Below, in pieces: positions 38,225-50,100 of a stretch of DNA of 64,000 nt. Source of the DNA: Tethya wilhelma (taxonomy: Eukaryota; Porifera; Demospongiae; Tethyida; Tethyidae). Below the pieces are notes generated by a model that saw only the letters and a program-made list of their open reading frames with translations, had not been told where the DNA came from and did not search any database. Position 1 is the stretch's first letter. Each line of letters starts with the position of its first letter. The stretch lies in NCBI GenBank assembly GCA_964030475.1, contig CAXIPT010000008.1, positions 3,376,161 through 3,440,160 of the forward strand, in the 5' to 3' direction. The translations under genes were made by a program, and so were the position numbers.

Positions 38225-39954
38225 ATGTCGTACAGTGATATTGAAGACGATAGCGAGATCGAATTGGAGGAGGAGGATGATGAACAGACAAAGACCCTCA
38301 CTGATATGGTCAATGCCTGCAAATATGGGTGGGTGTTCACATTTTTTTGAATAACTAAGTACAATTTCTCGTGTGCCTCATATGTAGATCTCCTCAGATC
38401 ATGTAAACTTATGAAAGTTTGGCAAATAAATTCATCTTTTTTTATTCACCTTGTATGATTACCTTTAGCAATATCAAGAAGGTGAAAGAGATCACCGAGA
38501 AAGAAGGTGATGAATACCTGCAGAAATTTGACACTGAAGGGCATACCTTTCTCCATTGGGCAGCTCTGGCTGGCTACATCAACATCGTCGAGTATCTCCT
38601 AGAGCACGGGATACCCCTCAACAGTCACAGCCAAAACGATTACGGGCCGCGCCCTATCCACTGGGCGTGTGCTCAAGGTCACGTGAAAGTCGTTGATCTG
38701 TTCCTAGAGAAGGGTGTCCCCATTGACTGTACTGATCTCAATGGGTGCTCCCCTCTCATAGTGGCGGCTCAGTACGGTCAGTCACTGGCCATCAGCTACT
38801 TGTTGCAGAAGGGAGCCAACAAGTTCCAGGTGGACATTAATGGTGACAATGCACTACACTGGGCTGCTTACAAAGGTGGGTCAGGGTGCAAAAAAGAAAA
38901 AATGTTTTTCTGTGGTTTGGGAGTGTTTTTGTTGAAGTATGAGAGTATTTACGACTTTGTTTTTGCTTCTAGGTCATCCCGAAGCAGTGTTCATTCTCTT
39001 GAATGCTGGACTGAGTGCATCGCAAAAGGACTCTTTTGGACAGGTTTGTACCTACAAGTGTGCCTCTGTGTATGTCCCTCTGTGAGTAGTGTGTCTTTGG
39101 TGGGGAATAGCTAGGTCACATTATTTGCATGTTATTATGAGATACACATACCCGGGACCCCATGTCATTTTACACTATCTTATACATGCATGCATGTTAC
39201 CTTGTTTCCATATAGACTCCTCTCCATTCAGCTTGTATCAAGGGAGACATCCAGTGTGCTGAAATGTTGCTGGAGCAGGTATGCACAATCAAAACTTAAC
39301 TAAATTCATTGACTCTGTATCTGCATGGCTTCCACTACCCAAAACAGTCTTCACTGGTGCCAGCCTGTGGTATAAATACTCACTCACACCCAGGTAGTGT
39401 TAGTGGCACCTACAGCAGTCAAGAGGATGATGTATTCCCTATTTCGCAGTTTCCACCATAGACACTTCATTGTGTTGGTGATGGCTAAATCTTCCTTAGA
39501 AGTCTGATTGGCTGCTGTTTTGTACTTACCTTTGCCTGCAACCTATATTCCCCAGCTGAAAGAGCTTCTAGAGGAGGCTGGAGTAGATACAGGGGTCTTT
39601 AAGGTGCATTCTACTTGCTCCTCCTAGCATATATTTCCTTGGCCTAGTTCTGATGCTATTCCAGACTATTTTTTTATATTGTATCGACTTACTCTGCACT
39701 ACTGATGTGTGTTGTTCCAGGGGGGTGTTCTAGAGGACTCAGACAGCAATGGGAAGACACCTAGGATGCTGGCAATAGGACGAAGGCATAGAATGTTGAT
39801 CAAGTTCCTTGACAACAAGGACATGTCTAATTTATGGGACTGGAGGTAAGCTGATTCTTCTCTTCATTCTTTGTTTCAAGTCTCCCTCTTCTCACCCTCT
39901 CCGTTGAGAGAAGCTATTTTCTATCTCTCTGAAGCCACACACACACACACACAC

Positions 39955-40002
<48 letters not shown>

Positions 40003-41683
40003 ACACACACACACACACATGCACACACACACACACACACACGCACACACACACATACGTTACAGGACCATTGTTTTTGGACCACCAAGTAGAAATCGAT
40101 ATGCAGTTGTTTTCTTTGTACTGGGAATGCTACTATGGGCATACCCAATCTATTTCTTTAGGGTAAGTATTGTCAAGCCCATACAGTTGTATTTATAACA
40201 CTGTAACGATTGAGCCCCCTAGTAACATCAGTCATTGCATAAATTTATCCTTGTATTTCAAGTAAATTAGAGCTTTTATTGTGAGCACCTCCAACTTTAT
40301 TGGCTGATATTTTCCACTCAGGTGATACCATTGACACTGGAAGAACACTATTCGGTTCATCTTGTGTTTTGGGTGCTCAGTTTGTTCATGTGGATTACAT
40401 TCATATGGGCCAAGTTTTCAGACCCGGGCTATATCAAGATTAACAGACAGGCCTATGACGAAGCAGTTAAGATGGTAAGTGTTCAGTAACTACTGTAATC
40501 ACTCACATACAGGTTCATGTGCCAAAGATGCAGTAGTCTTGATGTTTGAAAATACAAATGTATACTAGAGATACTATTGCACAAGTATCTAACATTGAGG
40601 GGTTACATGCAACATTTTTATGCCAGCTCTGCTAGGCTTTCCTCTTAACTGAAAGAAAAGAGATAGTCTGCTGTGAATATTTTTGATTCAATATGCTCCT
40701 CATTCATGCTTATATTATCACATGTATGCAGATTGGTAACCCAGCAACATGGGGAGACTACAGTGACATGCACAACCCCATCTTCAACATCTGTCACACC
40801 TGTAAGACGGTGAGGATAGTGAGAGCAAAGCACTGTCGGCAGTGCAACAGGTGTGTGGACACCATGGACCATCACTGCCCCTGGGTGGACAACTGCATTG
40901 GCAGAAGAAACAGGTAAGACATGACACTACTAGTCCAAAACTGGAAAGAGTATACTTTGTGGTTAGGGTGTTTAGTATAGCTAGGAAAGAAATCTGTACT
41001 TATTATTATTCACAATGTACTTATTTTCTTCTAAGCCTTCTTCAATCTCGGCTTCAAATTATATGCTCAATGTTGTTACTTTAACTGTATGTCTACTGTT
41101 CACATTATGATGCCAGAATGTATCTTTTGTCCCGTCCATTCTCTCAGGGTTGTCTTCTCAGTGTTCCTCAACATTCTTGGTGTGAACAGTCTCTTTTGTC
41201 TCTTCTTCATCAAGGAGGTGGTTCACGTCCAAGGCATGGACCTCCTCATGGCTTTTGGAATCGCTTTCTTCATCATTTTCTTCATCAGTGGAATGGTCAT
41301 GTTTGTCTTTCAGGTGGGCACTAATTGGAAGTAGCACTATGAACAGCTGTGTAAAAGGCTTGTTTGACCTGATTCCTTTACACATTACTCCTGTAGACTC
41401 ACTAGTTATATTCCCATATGTAGGCTATTCTTTTATCCAGAGTGTTATGCAGAATTTTTTTTTGTTTTTCTTCCGAATCTTTCATTTACAGTTGCAGATA
41501 ATTGTCACGAATCTGACCACCAACGAAAAGGCCAACTACACTCGCTACCATCACTTCAAGACTATGGACGGCAAATATCGTAATCCTTTTGACCGTGGTG
41601 TCCTCTTGAACTGTCTAGAGTACTTCTACGTCGTAGACCCACCTCATATTGCCAAGAGAAAAGTTCAAGCCCATGTTGTTTGA
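38225..41683 (+). CDS. Ankyrin-repeat DHHC palmitoyltransferase (ZDHHC13/17-like)
   Basis: Eleven exons (38225-38328, 38469-38875, 38973-39043, 39216-39278, 39556-39603, 39721-39845, 40066-40162, 40322-40474, 40732-40913, 41148-41313, 41492-41683) join in frame. This family transfers palmitate to cysteines of target proteins, mainly at the Golgi. After an acidic N terminus come about six ankyrin repeats (substrate binding), two membrane segments ([33 protein letters not shown]), the cysteine-rich domain with the catalytic motif ([24 protein letters not shown]), two more segments and a short tail. DHHC and the zinc-binding cysteines are intact. The stretch between the DHHC domain and the next span is short: RRN is followed almost directly by [11 protein letters not shown], without the usual loop. 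ZDHHC17 versus ZDHHC13 is not decided; the intact DHHC favours the 17 type. Confidence 0.9.
39938..40055 (+). repeat. (CA)n microsatellite with variant units, at an acceptor
   Basis: About 115 bp of CA repeats with GC and TA interruptions, ending ten bases before the TTACAG acceptor at 40065 in sense orientation. Confidence 0.9.
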
Positions 41684-41934
41684 TTTTTGGATGTGTGATA
41701 TTATTGCTGTAGTTGAAGATACATGCATGCTTGCTTACACAGACACCTCTGTAATAATATTATTATTAAAAGCATACACACTGCACGCACAGTTTGTTGA
41801 TGCTAAAATTCATTTTTCCAACAGTAATGTTTATCGAATGTGATTGTGTGTTTGTGAACTAGCACGCTCAGTAACGTTATGCATGTCCACTCAGCCCCGC
41901 CCCCTCTAGCAGCGAACACAACAACCGTATCGTC

Positions 41935-42501
41935 ATGGCTGACTCAAGCTCTTTGCCTGCTCCCATGCTGGTTAGCTTATATCCATGTCTATACAATACA
42001 CTGTTAGTATGGTTAATGTAAAATGTTGTTGTAGAAGGAAGACAGATTCAAGAGACTGGTGAAGATGATTCAACTCCTGTTGAAAGTGTTCAGCCCTAAA
42101 GACACCACTCAAAACAAGACTCTATTGTAAGACAATGGTTTATGTACCTCTAAGTTATTCTGCTACAGTGTGGATTTGAAAAAGGTCCTATCCTTAGATC
42201 AATATAGTAAGAAAGTAACTATAATTATGCACTTCATTCTAGAGACAAGCATATTAGCCCAAGGCACAGAGCTTCTAAAGGAGTCAAGCACCAGCTGAGC
42301 TTATCAGAGATGGCACAACAGGGAACCAAGGAAATGATAACTGAGAAAATCCACCGTAGACTTCAGTTTCAAACCAGCAAATCGAGAAGCAACGATTCTC
42401 CTCTAGTTGACAACCAGACATCATCAGCACCAGTGAGTAAAGTGACTCAGTGACCGACTGTAATTGAGTTTCTACTCAGCTTAATCGTGAATATTGTGTG
42501 T

Positions 42502-42556
<55 letters not shown>

Positions 42557-44034
42557 TATGTGTGTTCATGCAGTCTGTACTGTCAGAGAGAGCAAAACAG
42601 ACTCTAGTGAATTCAAGTTGGAACCGTTCCATTGAGGACATAGAAGAGGTATTAAATAGTGGCAATAATTATATCATCCAAGATACGAGCTAGCCTCGTC
42701 CCCAGGCTCCCCTGAGTGAAAGGTCAAAGGGAAGCCTGGGGACAAGTCTAGATGTGAGCTAAGATTTCACATGTGACTTCACTTTGTATCGTACGTGCTG
42801 AGAAGCCCCACATTACAAGGATTATTGGTTTGTATATAACTTGTTCATTTTAGGCGCACAAGGAACTACAATGCTGCCTGGCATTCCAGGAGTATCCACC
42901 AGTAATACAGAGACAACTGTGCAAGCTGGGATGGTACCAAAGGTATGGTATGGTACATGCAGTCACTGTCACACTCACATAAAATTAATCGTCTAATATT
43001 CTACTACTCAGAGTTGACAATGGGAGGGTGATCGTTAGAGAAGAGCACCGACCAATTTTCTTCTATCTTATTCTCTCCGGGACTGGTGGGTGTGGTTTAC
43101 TATTATTAATAATATGGCAAGGCATATATTTTATGCTATTGTGTCACGATATAGTTAAAGTTACTAAAAGGAGGCACAGAAGTCAGGATGGAGACTTCCT
43201 CCAAGATCTTACAGATGGAGATATGTTTGGGGTATGTCTACATTTTACACTGCACTATATATACAGTCCATGCACTTCTGAAGTTAACATAGCACACAAT
43301 TACGATTAACTTGTACTGTACTACAGGAGATTTCATCAGATAGTAGTAGTAAAAATTCAAGTACATACTCTGCAAAAGGACAAGTAGAATTGCTTGTCAT
43401 CAGTAAAAGTGTGAGTAGCAAGTTATTTCTCATATCCTGAATTTGTAGCACGATCACATAATTGAACACATGTAGGATTACCTGGATCTCTCACTGAGGC
43501 AGACACGTCAAAGCTACCAGAAATCAAAGCACTTTGGTTTTTGCAAGTACGTTCTCCATTGTATATGGCAATAGCATCTTGGTCATTGGCTCATTAAGAT
43601 GACATTTTGACTCTTTTTCTTCTCTTAATTTAAAGCACTATTAACGTTCTGAAAAACTGGCCACTTTCAAACCTGGAGAGCCAACCAGGAATCTGCAAAG
43701 TCTCAAGTTTCAAGTAATGCTAACTAACTTACATGTGTACATGTAATATACTCCTGCTAGCCCAGTACAGGAGTATGCTAATGTTTTTTTTGTTGTTTTT
43801 TTATATGTATTCCATGGTTTTTAGACCAAATGTTGTTGTGGAAAAGGATAGCAAGAAATCCAAATGGATTTATGTTGTGATGGCTGTAAGTATGTAGTAG
43901 TTATTGACATGTAACTAGAATTAAGACTAAATTGTCTTGTGCAGGGAACATGTCGTGTTGTGAAGAGGTTTATTGATCACACAACAGAACAGCCGAAGAA
44001 ATATGGGCAGACTTATCCAGCAGGTACATGTACA

Positions 44035-44084
<50 letters not shown>

Positions 44085-45049
44085 TCTCACAGAGCTCCAT
44101 GGTGGAAGATCTACAATCCCTAAACCAATAGCAACTGGTTCAACCACTGTTGGATCTCAGAGGCTAGGAGACCCTTCCCATCCTCAAGGTGCGTGTTTGC
44201 AGGCATCAGCATTAATACTTAGTTGCATGTACATACAAAAACCTGATATTTAACATTTCTTACATAATATTACACAGGTGAGGAACCAAAATTTGCCAGG
44301 AGAAAGATGAAGCATGCACATACAGTGGGAAGTCTACAGGTACACAATGTGTAACAGATTTTTTCAATGATTTTAGCGATTTTGAAATTACTTTCAGCAA
44401 CTTGCTGGTAAAAGCAGCAACCAACTTCAGCCTGTTCCCCCTCTGCCTCGTCGGAAACAGTTTTTAGTTCAGCTTCAAATCCTTCAACCCAAAGATGTGT
44501 TTGTAAGCTAAAATAAACCATTCAATGGAGTACTAGTATGCAATCCTAACATACATGCACACTATAGGGATTGTCTGCTGTTATTCATACAGATGAACCT
44601 AGTGTCACATTAGTAGGTTGTTTAGCTAGCTGTACTGTATAGCGAGAAAGTTTCGTGGTGTCAAACTTTTGAGGATGTCTCTAGTCAAACATTTCTGCGG
44701 ATGAGCTGTGTGAGCCCATATGTGTGTATGTTATGGAAAATTTCTTGGATAAAAACTTTCGCGAATGGATTGTGATTTGCGAAAACCACAAAAGTTAAAC
44801 CCCGCGAAACTTTCCCGCTATACATGCAGTAGGTGTATGTGTGGTGATAGTAATGGAGGTTAGTTTTTGGATACATTTATTTTATGCCAGATAAGCAATG
44901 GTGCTGAATTGGTAATGATATCCAAGGGATTTATTGAACATCACCTCACGGAGGTACTGAAGATGAAAGTTCAACGACAGGTATACCCACCTACCCACAC
45001 CCACACACCCACACACACCCACACACACACACACACACACCCACACACA

Positions 45050-45094
<45 letters not shown>

Positions 45095-46007
45095 TCTCAC
45101 AGAGCTCCATGGTGGAAGATCTACAATCCCTAAACCAATAGCAACTGGTTCAACCACTGTTGGATCTCAGAGGCTAGGAGACCCTTCCCATCCTCAAGGT
45201 GCGTGTTTGCAGGCATCAGCATTAATACTTAGTTGCATGTACATACAAAAACCTGATATTTAACATTTCTTACATAATATTACACAGGTGAGGAACCAAA
45301 ATTTGCCAGGAGAAAGATGAAGCATGCACATACAGTGGGAAGTCTACAGGTACACAATGTGTAACAGATTTTTTCAATGATTTTAGCGATTTTGAAATTA
45401 CTTTCAGCAACTTGCTGGTAAAAGCAGCAACCAACTTCAGCCTGTTCCCCCTCTGCCTCGTCGGAAACAGTTTTTAGTTCAGCTTCAAATCCTTCAACCC
45501 AAAGATGTGTTTGTAAGCTAAAATAAACCATTCAATGGAGTACTAGTATGCAATCCTAACATACATGCACACTATAGGGATTGTCTGCTGTTATTCATAC
45601 AGATGAACCTAGTGTCACATTAGTAGGTTGTTTAGCTAGCTGTACTGTATAGCGAGAAAGTTTCGTGGTGTCAAACTTTTGAGGATGTCTCTAGTCAAAC
45701 ATTTCTGCGGATGAGCTGTGTGAGCCCATATGTGTGTATGTTATGGAAAATTTCTTGGATAAAAACTTTCGCGAATGGATTGTGATTTGCGAAAACCACA
45801 AAAGTTAAACCCCGCGAAACTTTCCCGCTATACATGCAGTAGGTGTATGTGTGGTGATAGTAATGGAGGTTAGTTTTTGGATACATTTATTTTATGCCAG
45901 ATAAGCAATGGTGCTGAATTGGTAATGATATCCAAGGGATTTATTGAACATCACCTCACGGAGGTACTGAAGATGAAAGTTCAACGACAGGTATACCCAC
46001 CTACCCA

Positions 46008-46063
<56 letters not shown>

Positions 46064-46224
46064 CATGCACTAAGTAACGTTACAAACCCGCACACATTAT
46101 TATCTTCATGAAGGTGGGGAAATACCCTTCAGAGGAGGCCATGAAGAAAAGGATTAGAGATCATTACACTTGGAATATGTATAAACAAGCAGTGACTGGA
46201 CATAATAAACGACGTCTAGTATAG
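41935..46224 (+). CDS. CNBD2-like protein with two cyclic-nucleotide-binding folds
   Basis: Eighteen exons, using the first copy of the duplicated segment: 41935-41970, 42035-42126, 42243-42432, 42574-42648, 42854-42942, 43012-43085, 43155-43231, 43327-43410, 43476-43546, 43636-43713, 43825-43885, 43945-44023, 44093-44188, 44278-44339, 44398-44502, 44568-44612, 44891-44980, 46114-46224; 504 aa. The first fold spans VIVREEHRPIFFYLILSG to LLVISKSDYL, the second KPNVVVEKDSKKSKWIYVVMAG to LVMISKGFI. The phosphate-binding cassette is poorly preserved in both (GDMFGEIS..; KDVFGLSAV), without the usual arginine. Cyclic nucleotide binding is therefore uncertain. CNBD2 in mammals is a sperm protein, and a flagellar role would fit, but that is inference. 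Confidence 0.75.
42497..42547 (+). repeat. (GT)n microsatellite before an acceptor
   Basis: A GT run in CNBD2-like intron 3, about 25 bp before the ATGCAG acceptor of exon 4. Source of spurious Val-Cys frames on + and Thr-His frames on -. Confidence 0.9.
44037..44082 (+). repeat. (CA)n microsatellite at a CNBD2-like acceptor
   Basis: A CA run ending at CTGTCTCACAG, the acceptor of exon 13. It also marks the left edge of the duplicated segment. Confidence 0.9.
44081..45008 (+). repeat. Duplicated segment in the CNBD2-like gene, copy A
   Basis: This about 930 bp unit, with exons 13 to 17 of the model (44093-44980), recurs 1010 bp downstream without any difference I could see. Both edges lie in CA microsatellites. 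The last exon ends in phase 0 while the first needs a one-base carry, so the two copies cannot be used in series. Confidence 0.9.
44637..44823. mobile_element. Small inverted-repeat element (MITE-like), 187 bp
   Basis: It begins GTATAGCGAGAAAGTTTCG and ends with CGCGAAACTTTCCCGCTATAC, an imperfect terminal inverted repeat of about 20 bp. No coding capacity. It lies in an intron of the CNBD2-like gene, and its copy at 45647-45833 is part of the duplicated segment, not an independent insertion. Confidence 0.65.
45003..45092 (+). repeat. (CA)n microsatellite at the duplication junction
   Basis: CA and CCCA units joining the two identical segments of the CNBD2-like gene. Confidence 0.9.
45091..46018 (+). 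repeat. Duplicated segment in the CNBD2-like gene, copy B
   Basis: Second copy, with exon equivalents 45103-45198, 45288-45349, 45408-45512, 45578-45622 and 45901-45990 and the MITE-like element at 45647-45833. It is followed by another CA run (46011-46059) before the last exon. Confidence 0.9.
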
Positions 46225-46280
46225 CTGTTCCTCATGACTCACAGGAATAAATATTGATACATAGCGAATTGAACATCTTT

Positions 46281-46290
46281 GCGCATGCGC
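46281..46290. promoter_or_regulatory. Palindromic GCGCATGCGC site, monooxygenase 1
   Basis: A perfect palindrome 80-90 bp before the start codon at 46370, matching the known NRF-1 type consensus. Similar GCATGCGCA cores precede both downstream paralogues. Confidence 0.5.
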
Positions 46291-46369
46291 AGAGGCTTGC
46301 ACGATTTTCGGTAGATCTGAGATCGACATTCTGGCAATAAACCCATTCAAGCAGAACTTAAAACCGATC

Positions 46370-47101
46370 ATGAATGTAGCAACTGTGGTTTTACTACTTT
46401 TGCCAACGCTAGTAGCAACTGTCCGGGACCTCCAGGCCAAGTATCCTTTCCGTGCTACCTTGTTTGACGACCAAGGACAATATTATGGTGTCTACTGGAA
46501 CTTTAGCACTCCAGAGGCTACCATTCACTTTGCAGTGAACGTGAGTACCACTGGCTGGGTAGGCTTTGGAGTCTCTCCCAATGGACAGATGCCAGGCTCT
46601 GATGTCATCATTGGGTGGGTTGCTGATGATGGAACAGTTTATTTCCATGTAAGATTGACCAGCATAGATCTAGAGTTGGTGACAGTGTAGTATATACTGA
46701 GTCTCCCTTGGAAATGTGATTGTATTATAGGATCGTTTTGCTGACATTCGTTCACGGCCTCCTATTGATGAGAGTCAGGACTGGTTTCTGATCAGTGGAG
46801 AGGAAGTGAATGGATTCACCATCCTGGAGTTCTCAAGAAACTGGCTCACCTGTGACCCAAGAGACCTGGAGATTAAGGTAAAACAACAAAAGCAAATTGG
46901 TTTGTTTGCTATTGCTTAGCAACCAAAGTTCTTACAGTCTAATTACTGGTTACTGAAGGGGTGGAGGTGACAATAGAGTAGCTCGGGGTCACAGGAGGTC
47001 AATGGCAAACTAAATAGTTGCATAAATAGTTGTGTGTGGCACTCGACCATACATCGAGTGCCCCCCATTTAAGTATCATGCAACTATTGTTTGTGTGTGT
47101 G

Positions 47102-47141
<40 letters not shown>

Positions 47142-50100
47142 AGCCATGTTGGCTGCGTTGGGATCATTAGTATGTCTAATATGTCATTATTAGTCCATTC
47201 CAAGACGATACATAGTTGCCATCTTGCGGGTTTCTACACTTACTTTAGCCACCAGTCTAATTGCTTAAGTTGACAATTACTGTTAACAGACAGAGTGCGT
47301 ACAAGTCTGGTTACTTTTCATTCTTTTGAGCTACATTGATTGTTGCTGTATGGTAACAGTCAATTTGATTAGCTAGTAATGTCTAGGTATCATCTTTGTG
47401 GTACTTAGTTAAGTGTCAAAATCCAATACTGACTTTGATGTTACAATCTCGTGCATTTTTCTCGTATAGGTTGAAACTGCTCGTGTTGTTTGGAGTTTCC
47501 AAGCTAATGATCCCACTGACCCTCTTGGTAACACTGCCACGTTCCATGACTACCAGGGATCAGCTAGTTTGAATCTTCTCGGAGGACTCACTAACCCTCC
47601 AGCTGACCCAGATGATGTCCAGTCCTTTGTCATTGGAGTCAATGATGTAGGCAATTGCTGAGAGTTATTTGTATAGTTTTTACATTAACATTGACAATGG
47701 CTTTAGGTTGCTGTACCTTCTAATGTGGACACCACGTACTGGTGCCAGAGTGCTCAGCTTCCTTCGGATATTGTTTCTCAGGAGAAATACATCACAAGGG
47801 CGTGTTCATTCTTAGATAAACATCATAAACATGTCTTTCGTTCGATAACAAAGTTAGTACAAAGGGAACACATGCACTTGTTTTTCTATGATTTATATGA
47901 TACTACAATATTATTAAACTGACTTTTTTTTTTTGTATAGTGAACTTCTCAGTCTCATTATTAGCACACAGGTCAAAAAACCCACACGTATTGAAATACC
48001 TATTTTGGCACTACTCACCCCCCATATAAAAGACCCTAATACATGCCCCATGTAGTAAAGTAGACAGAATTTTTGTGCCAGTGCTAAGGAAACTATAACT
48101 ATGAATATATATTGTTTAGTAACCTGACACCATGTTCCTGTAGTAGAACTATGGCTTCTGGTGGAATTTAGTGTAAACTAAGTACTCAGGCTAGTTTTGT
48201 ACCAGAGGAGGTTCGACACGGTTGACCTTTGCTTGACCTTTCGCAATTAAAGTCCTCCACTCCTCCATGTGTTTCAATACATTATACGTGCGCATGGAGG
48301 ACTTTAATTGCAAAACGTCAAGCAAAGGTCAACCGTGTCGAACCTCCTCTGGTTTTGTACTGGTGATTTTGAATTAAAGAAATTGTAATAGAAAATTTGC
48401 AGCTGGTGCCGGGTCAGATTAGCAAAATTTAAGTTTATATTATATGCATAGTTATAGCTGCAGTACTAAAACATTTTTATGTCTAAGAAATTGAAATAAA
48501 CATAACATTATCTGAACCTGAATGCAGCACAGATATTATTATGTTTTTTAAATTTATAAGTAAAAGTATATTAGCTATTTTTTCCACAAGCAATAGATAA
48601 ACAGCCGAATATTAATGATATGAATATATTAATGAGCTAAAGGAGTGCATTGCCATGGTGACAAATTCTGCCCAATACTTTATACCACATGTACATCCAG
48701 ATTATCAATGGTTGCTATGTGCTCTGATACATCTGATCTACAGAAATCCTATATAATCATACGTACGGTAGTACGTATAGTAGGAATGAGCCACATGTCT
48801 CATAGACACAATACATCATACGTATCATACGTACGGTAGTACGTATAGTAGGAATGGGCCACATGTCTCATAGACACAATACAAAATGTTTATCACCATA
48901 AAAATGTAGCAAAACAAAGTTAGGCCCTCAAACCTGCTCAAAGGCTCTCCCCAACAGATTTCCAACTGCATGCAAGGCCAGAAACTCACAGAAACTTCAC
49001 TGGGCACTCGTAGAGAGCGCTAGTGGGAAGCCACAATAGTGCCATTTTTGTTCTCCTACTTACGTACTAACTGACTTACTTGAACACGATTTCCAGAGAA
49101 CCAGAAAGTGTTGAGCCTACTTTAACAGCACAAGATAAGTTCTTTTCAAGGGAACTACGTTCCTTGATACTCGATTTCATCACAAATATGCCTAAACAAA
49201 AACTAGAAAGCTTTGAAACTCAGCATATAAATTCATGTACTTCAACGTAGCAGTCTTCCCTGTAGGTAGAGTTCAAAGGTCATTATCTATCCACGTGGCA
49301 TTTAACGCGCATGCGCATTAGTTACTTAAACATTATAATGCATGTAGCTGCTACTCAAGCTTTTTCAGTGTAGGGACTAACCAGTCTTTAACAGTCTTCA
49401 CACTGTAGTGTTGAAAAAAGTGAATGAACAAGTAGCAAAAATTTCAAAAAAATAAGGACTGTAGGAATGGGCAGTGCTGTAAAAAGTATTGGAACAAGGC
49501 ATGTCTCAATTTCAGGCACATGACTACTTAATTTTTTTGTGTTCAAGTCATAACCAGTATAATCTAATCCTGCCTGCTACATTTTATTCCACTATTTAGC
49601 CAAGTGATAAGATTGGCAAGAATTTGAACCATTAGTATGTGATACTGTTGGTGATATTATAAATTCATCTACAGATTATTCTGGAACCATCCACGGCAAT
49701 AAATTGAGGGATCAAAACAAAAATGAAGTAGTCATGTGCCTGAAATTGAGACATGCCTTGTTCCAATACTTTTTACAGCACTGCGGAGTGCCCATTCCTA
49801 CAGTCCTTATTTTTTTGAAATTTTTGCTACTTGTGATAATTAAATTGTCAAAAAAACAAAACAAACTTGGCAGTGAAAGGGTTAACCATTAATTTACATT
49901 GATATTATTATTATAACTTATAACTTATTATTAAGCCTCGGCGCGTGCGTAGCACGTGCAGAGGATTACGGTAGTCGTTTTGTGTGTCTGTCTGTTTGTT
50001 CCATCGAAATCTCAAGAAAGGCAGCTCTAGCGACAAAATTGATGGTACTTACGTTCATAAATCTGAATGATCTTGTAGAAATATATTTTTTGTTGTCTAA

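Noticed and set aside
45103..45990. Second set of CNBD2-like exons as a real extension of the protein
   Set aside because: Phase 0 at the end of the first set cannot join the one-base carry needed by the second set, and the copies show no divergence.
48645..49007. Small frames in the repeat-rich intron of monooxygenase gene 1
   Set aside because: They lie in duplicated non-coding repeats, differ between copies and have no recognisable product.
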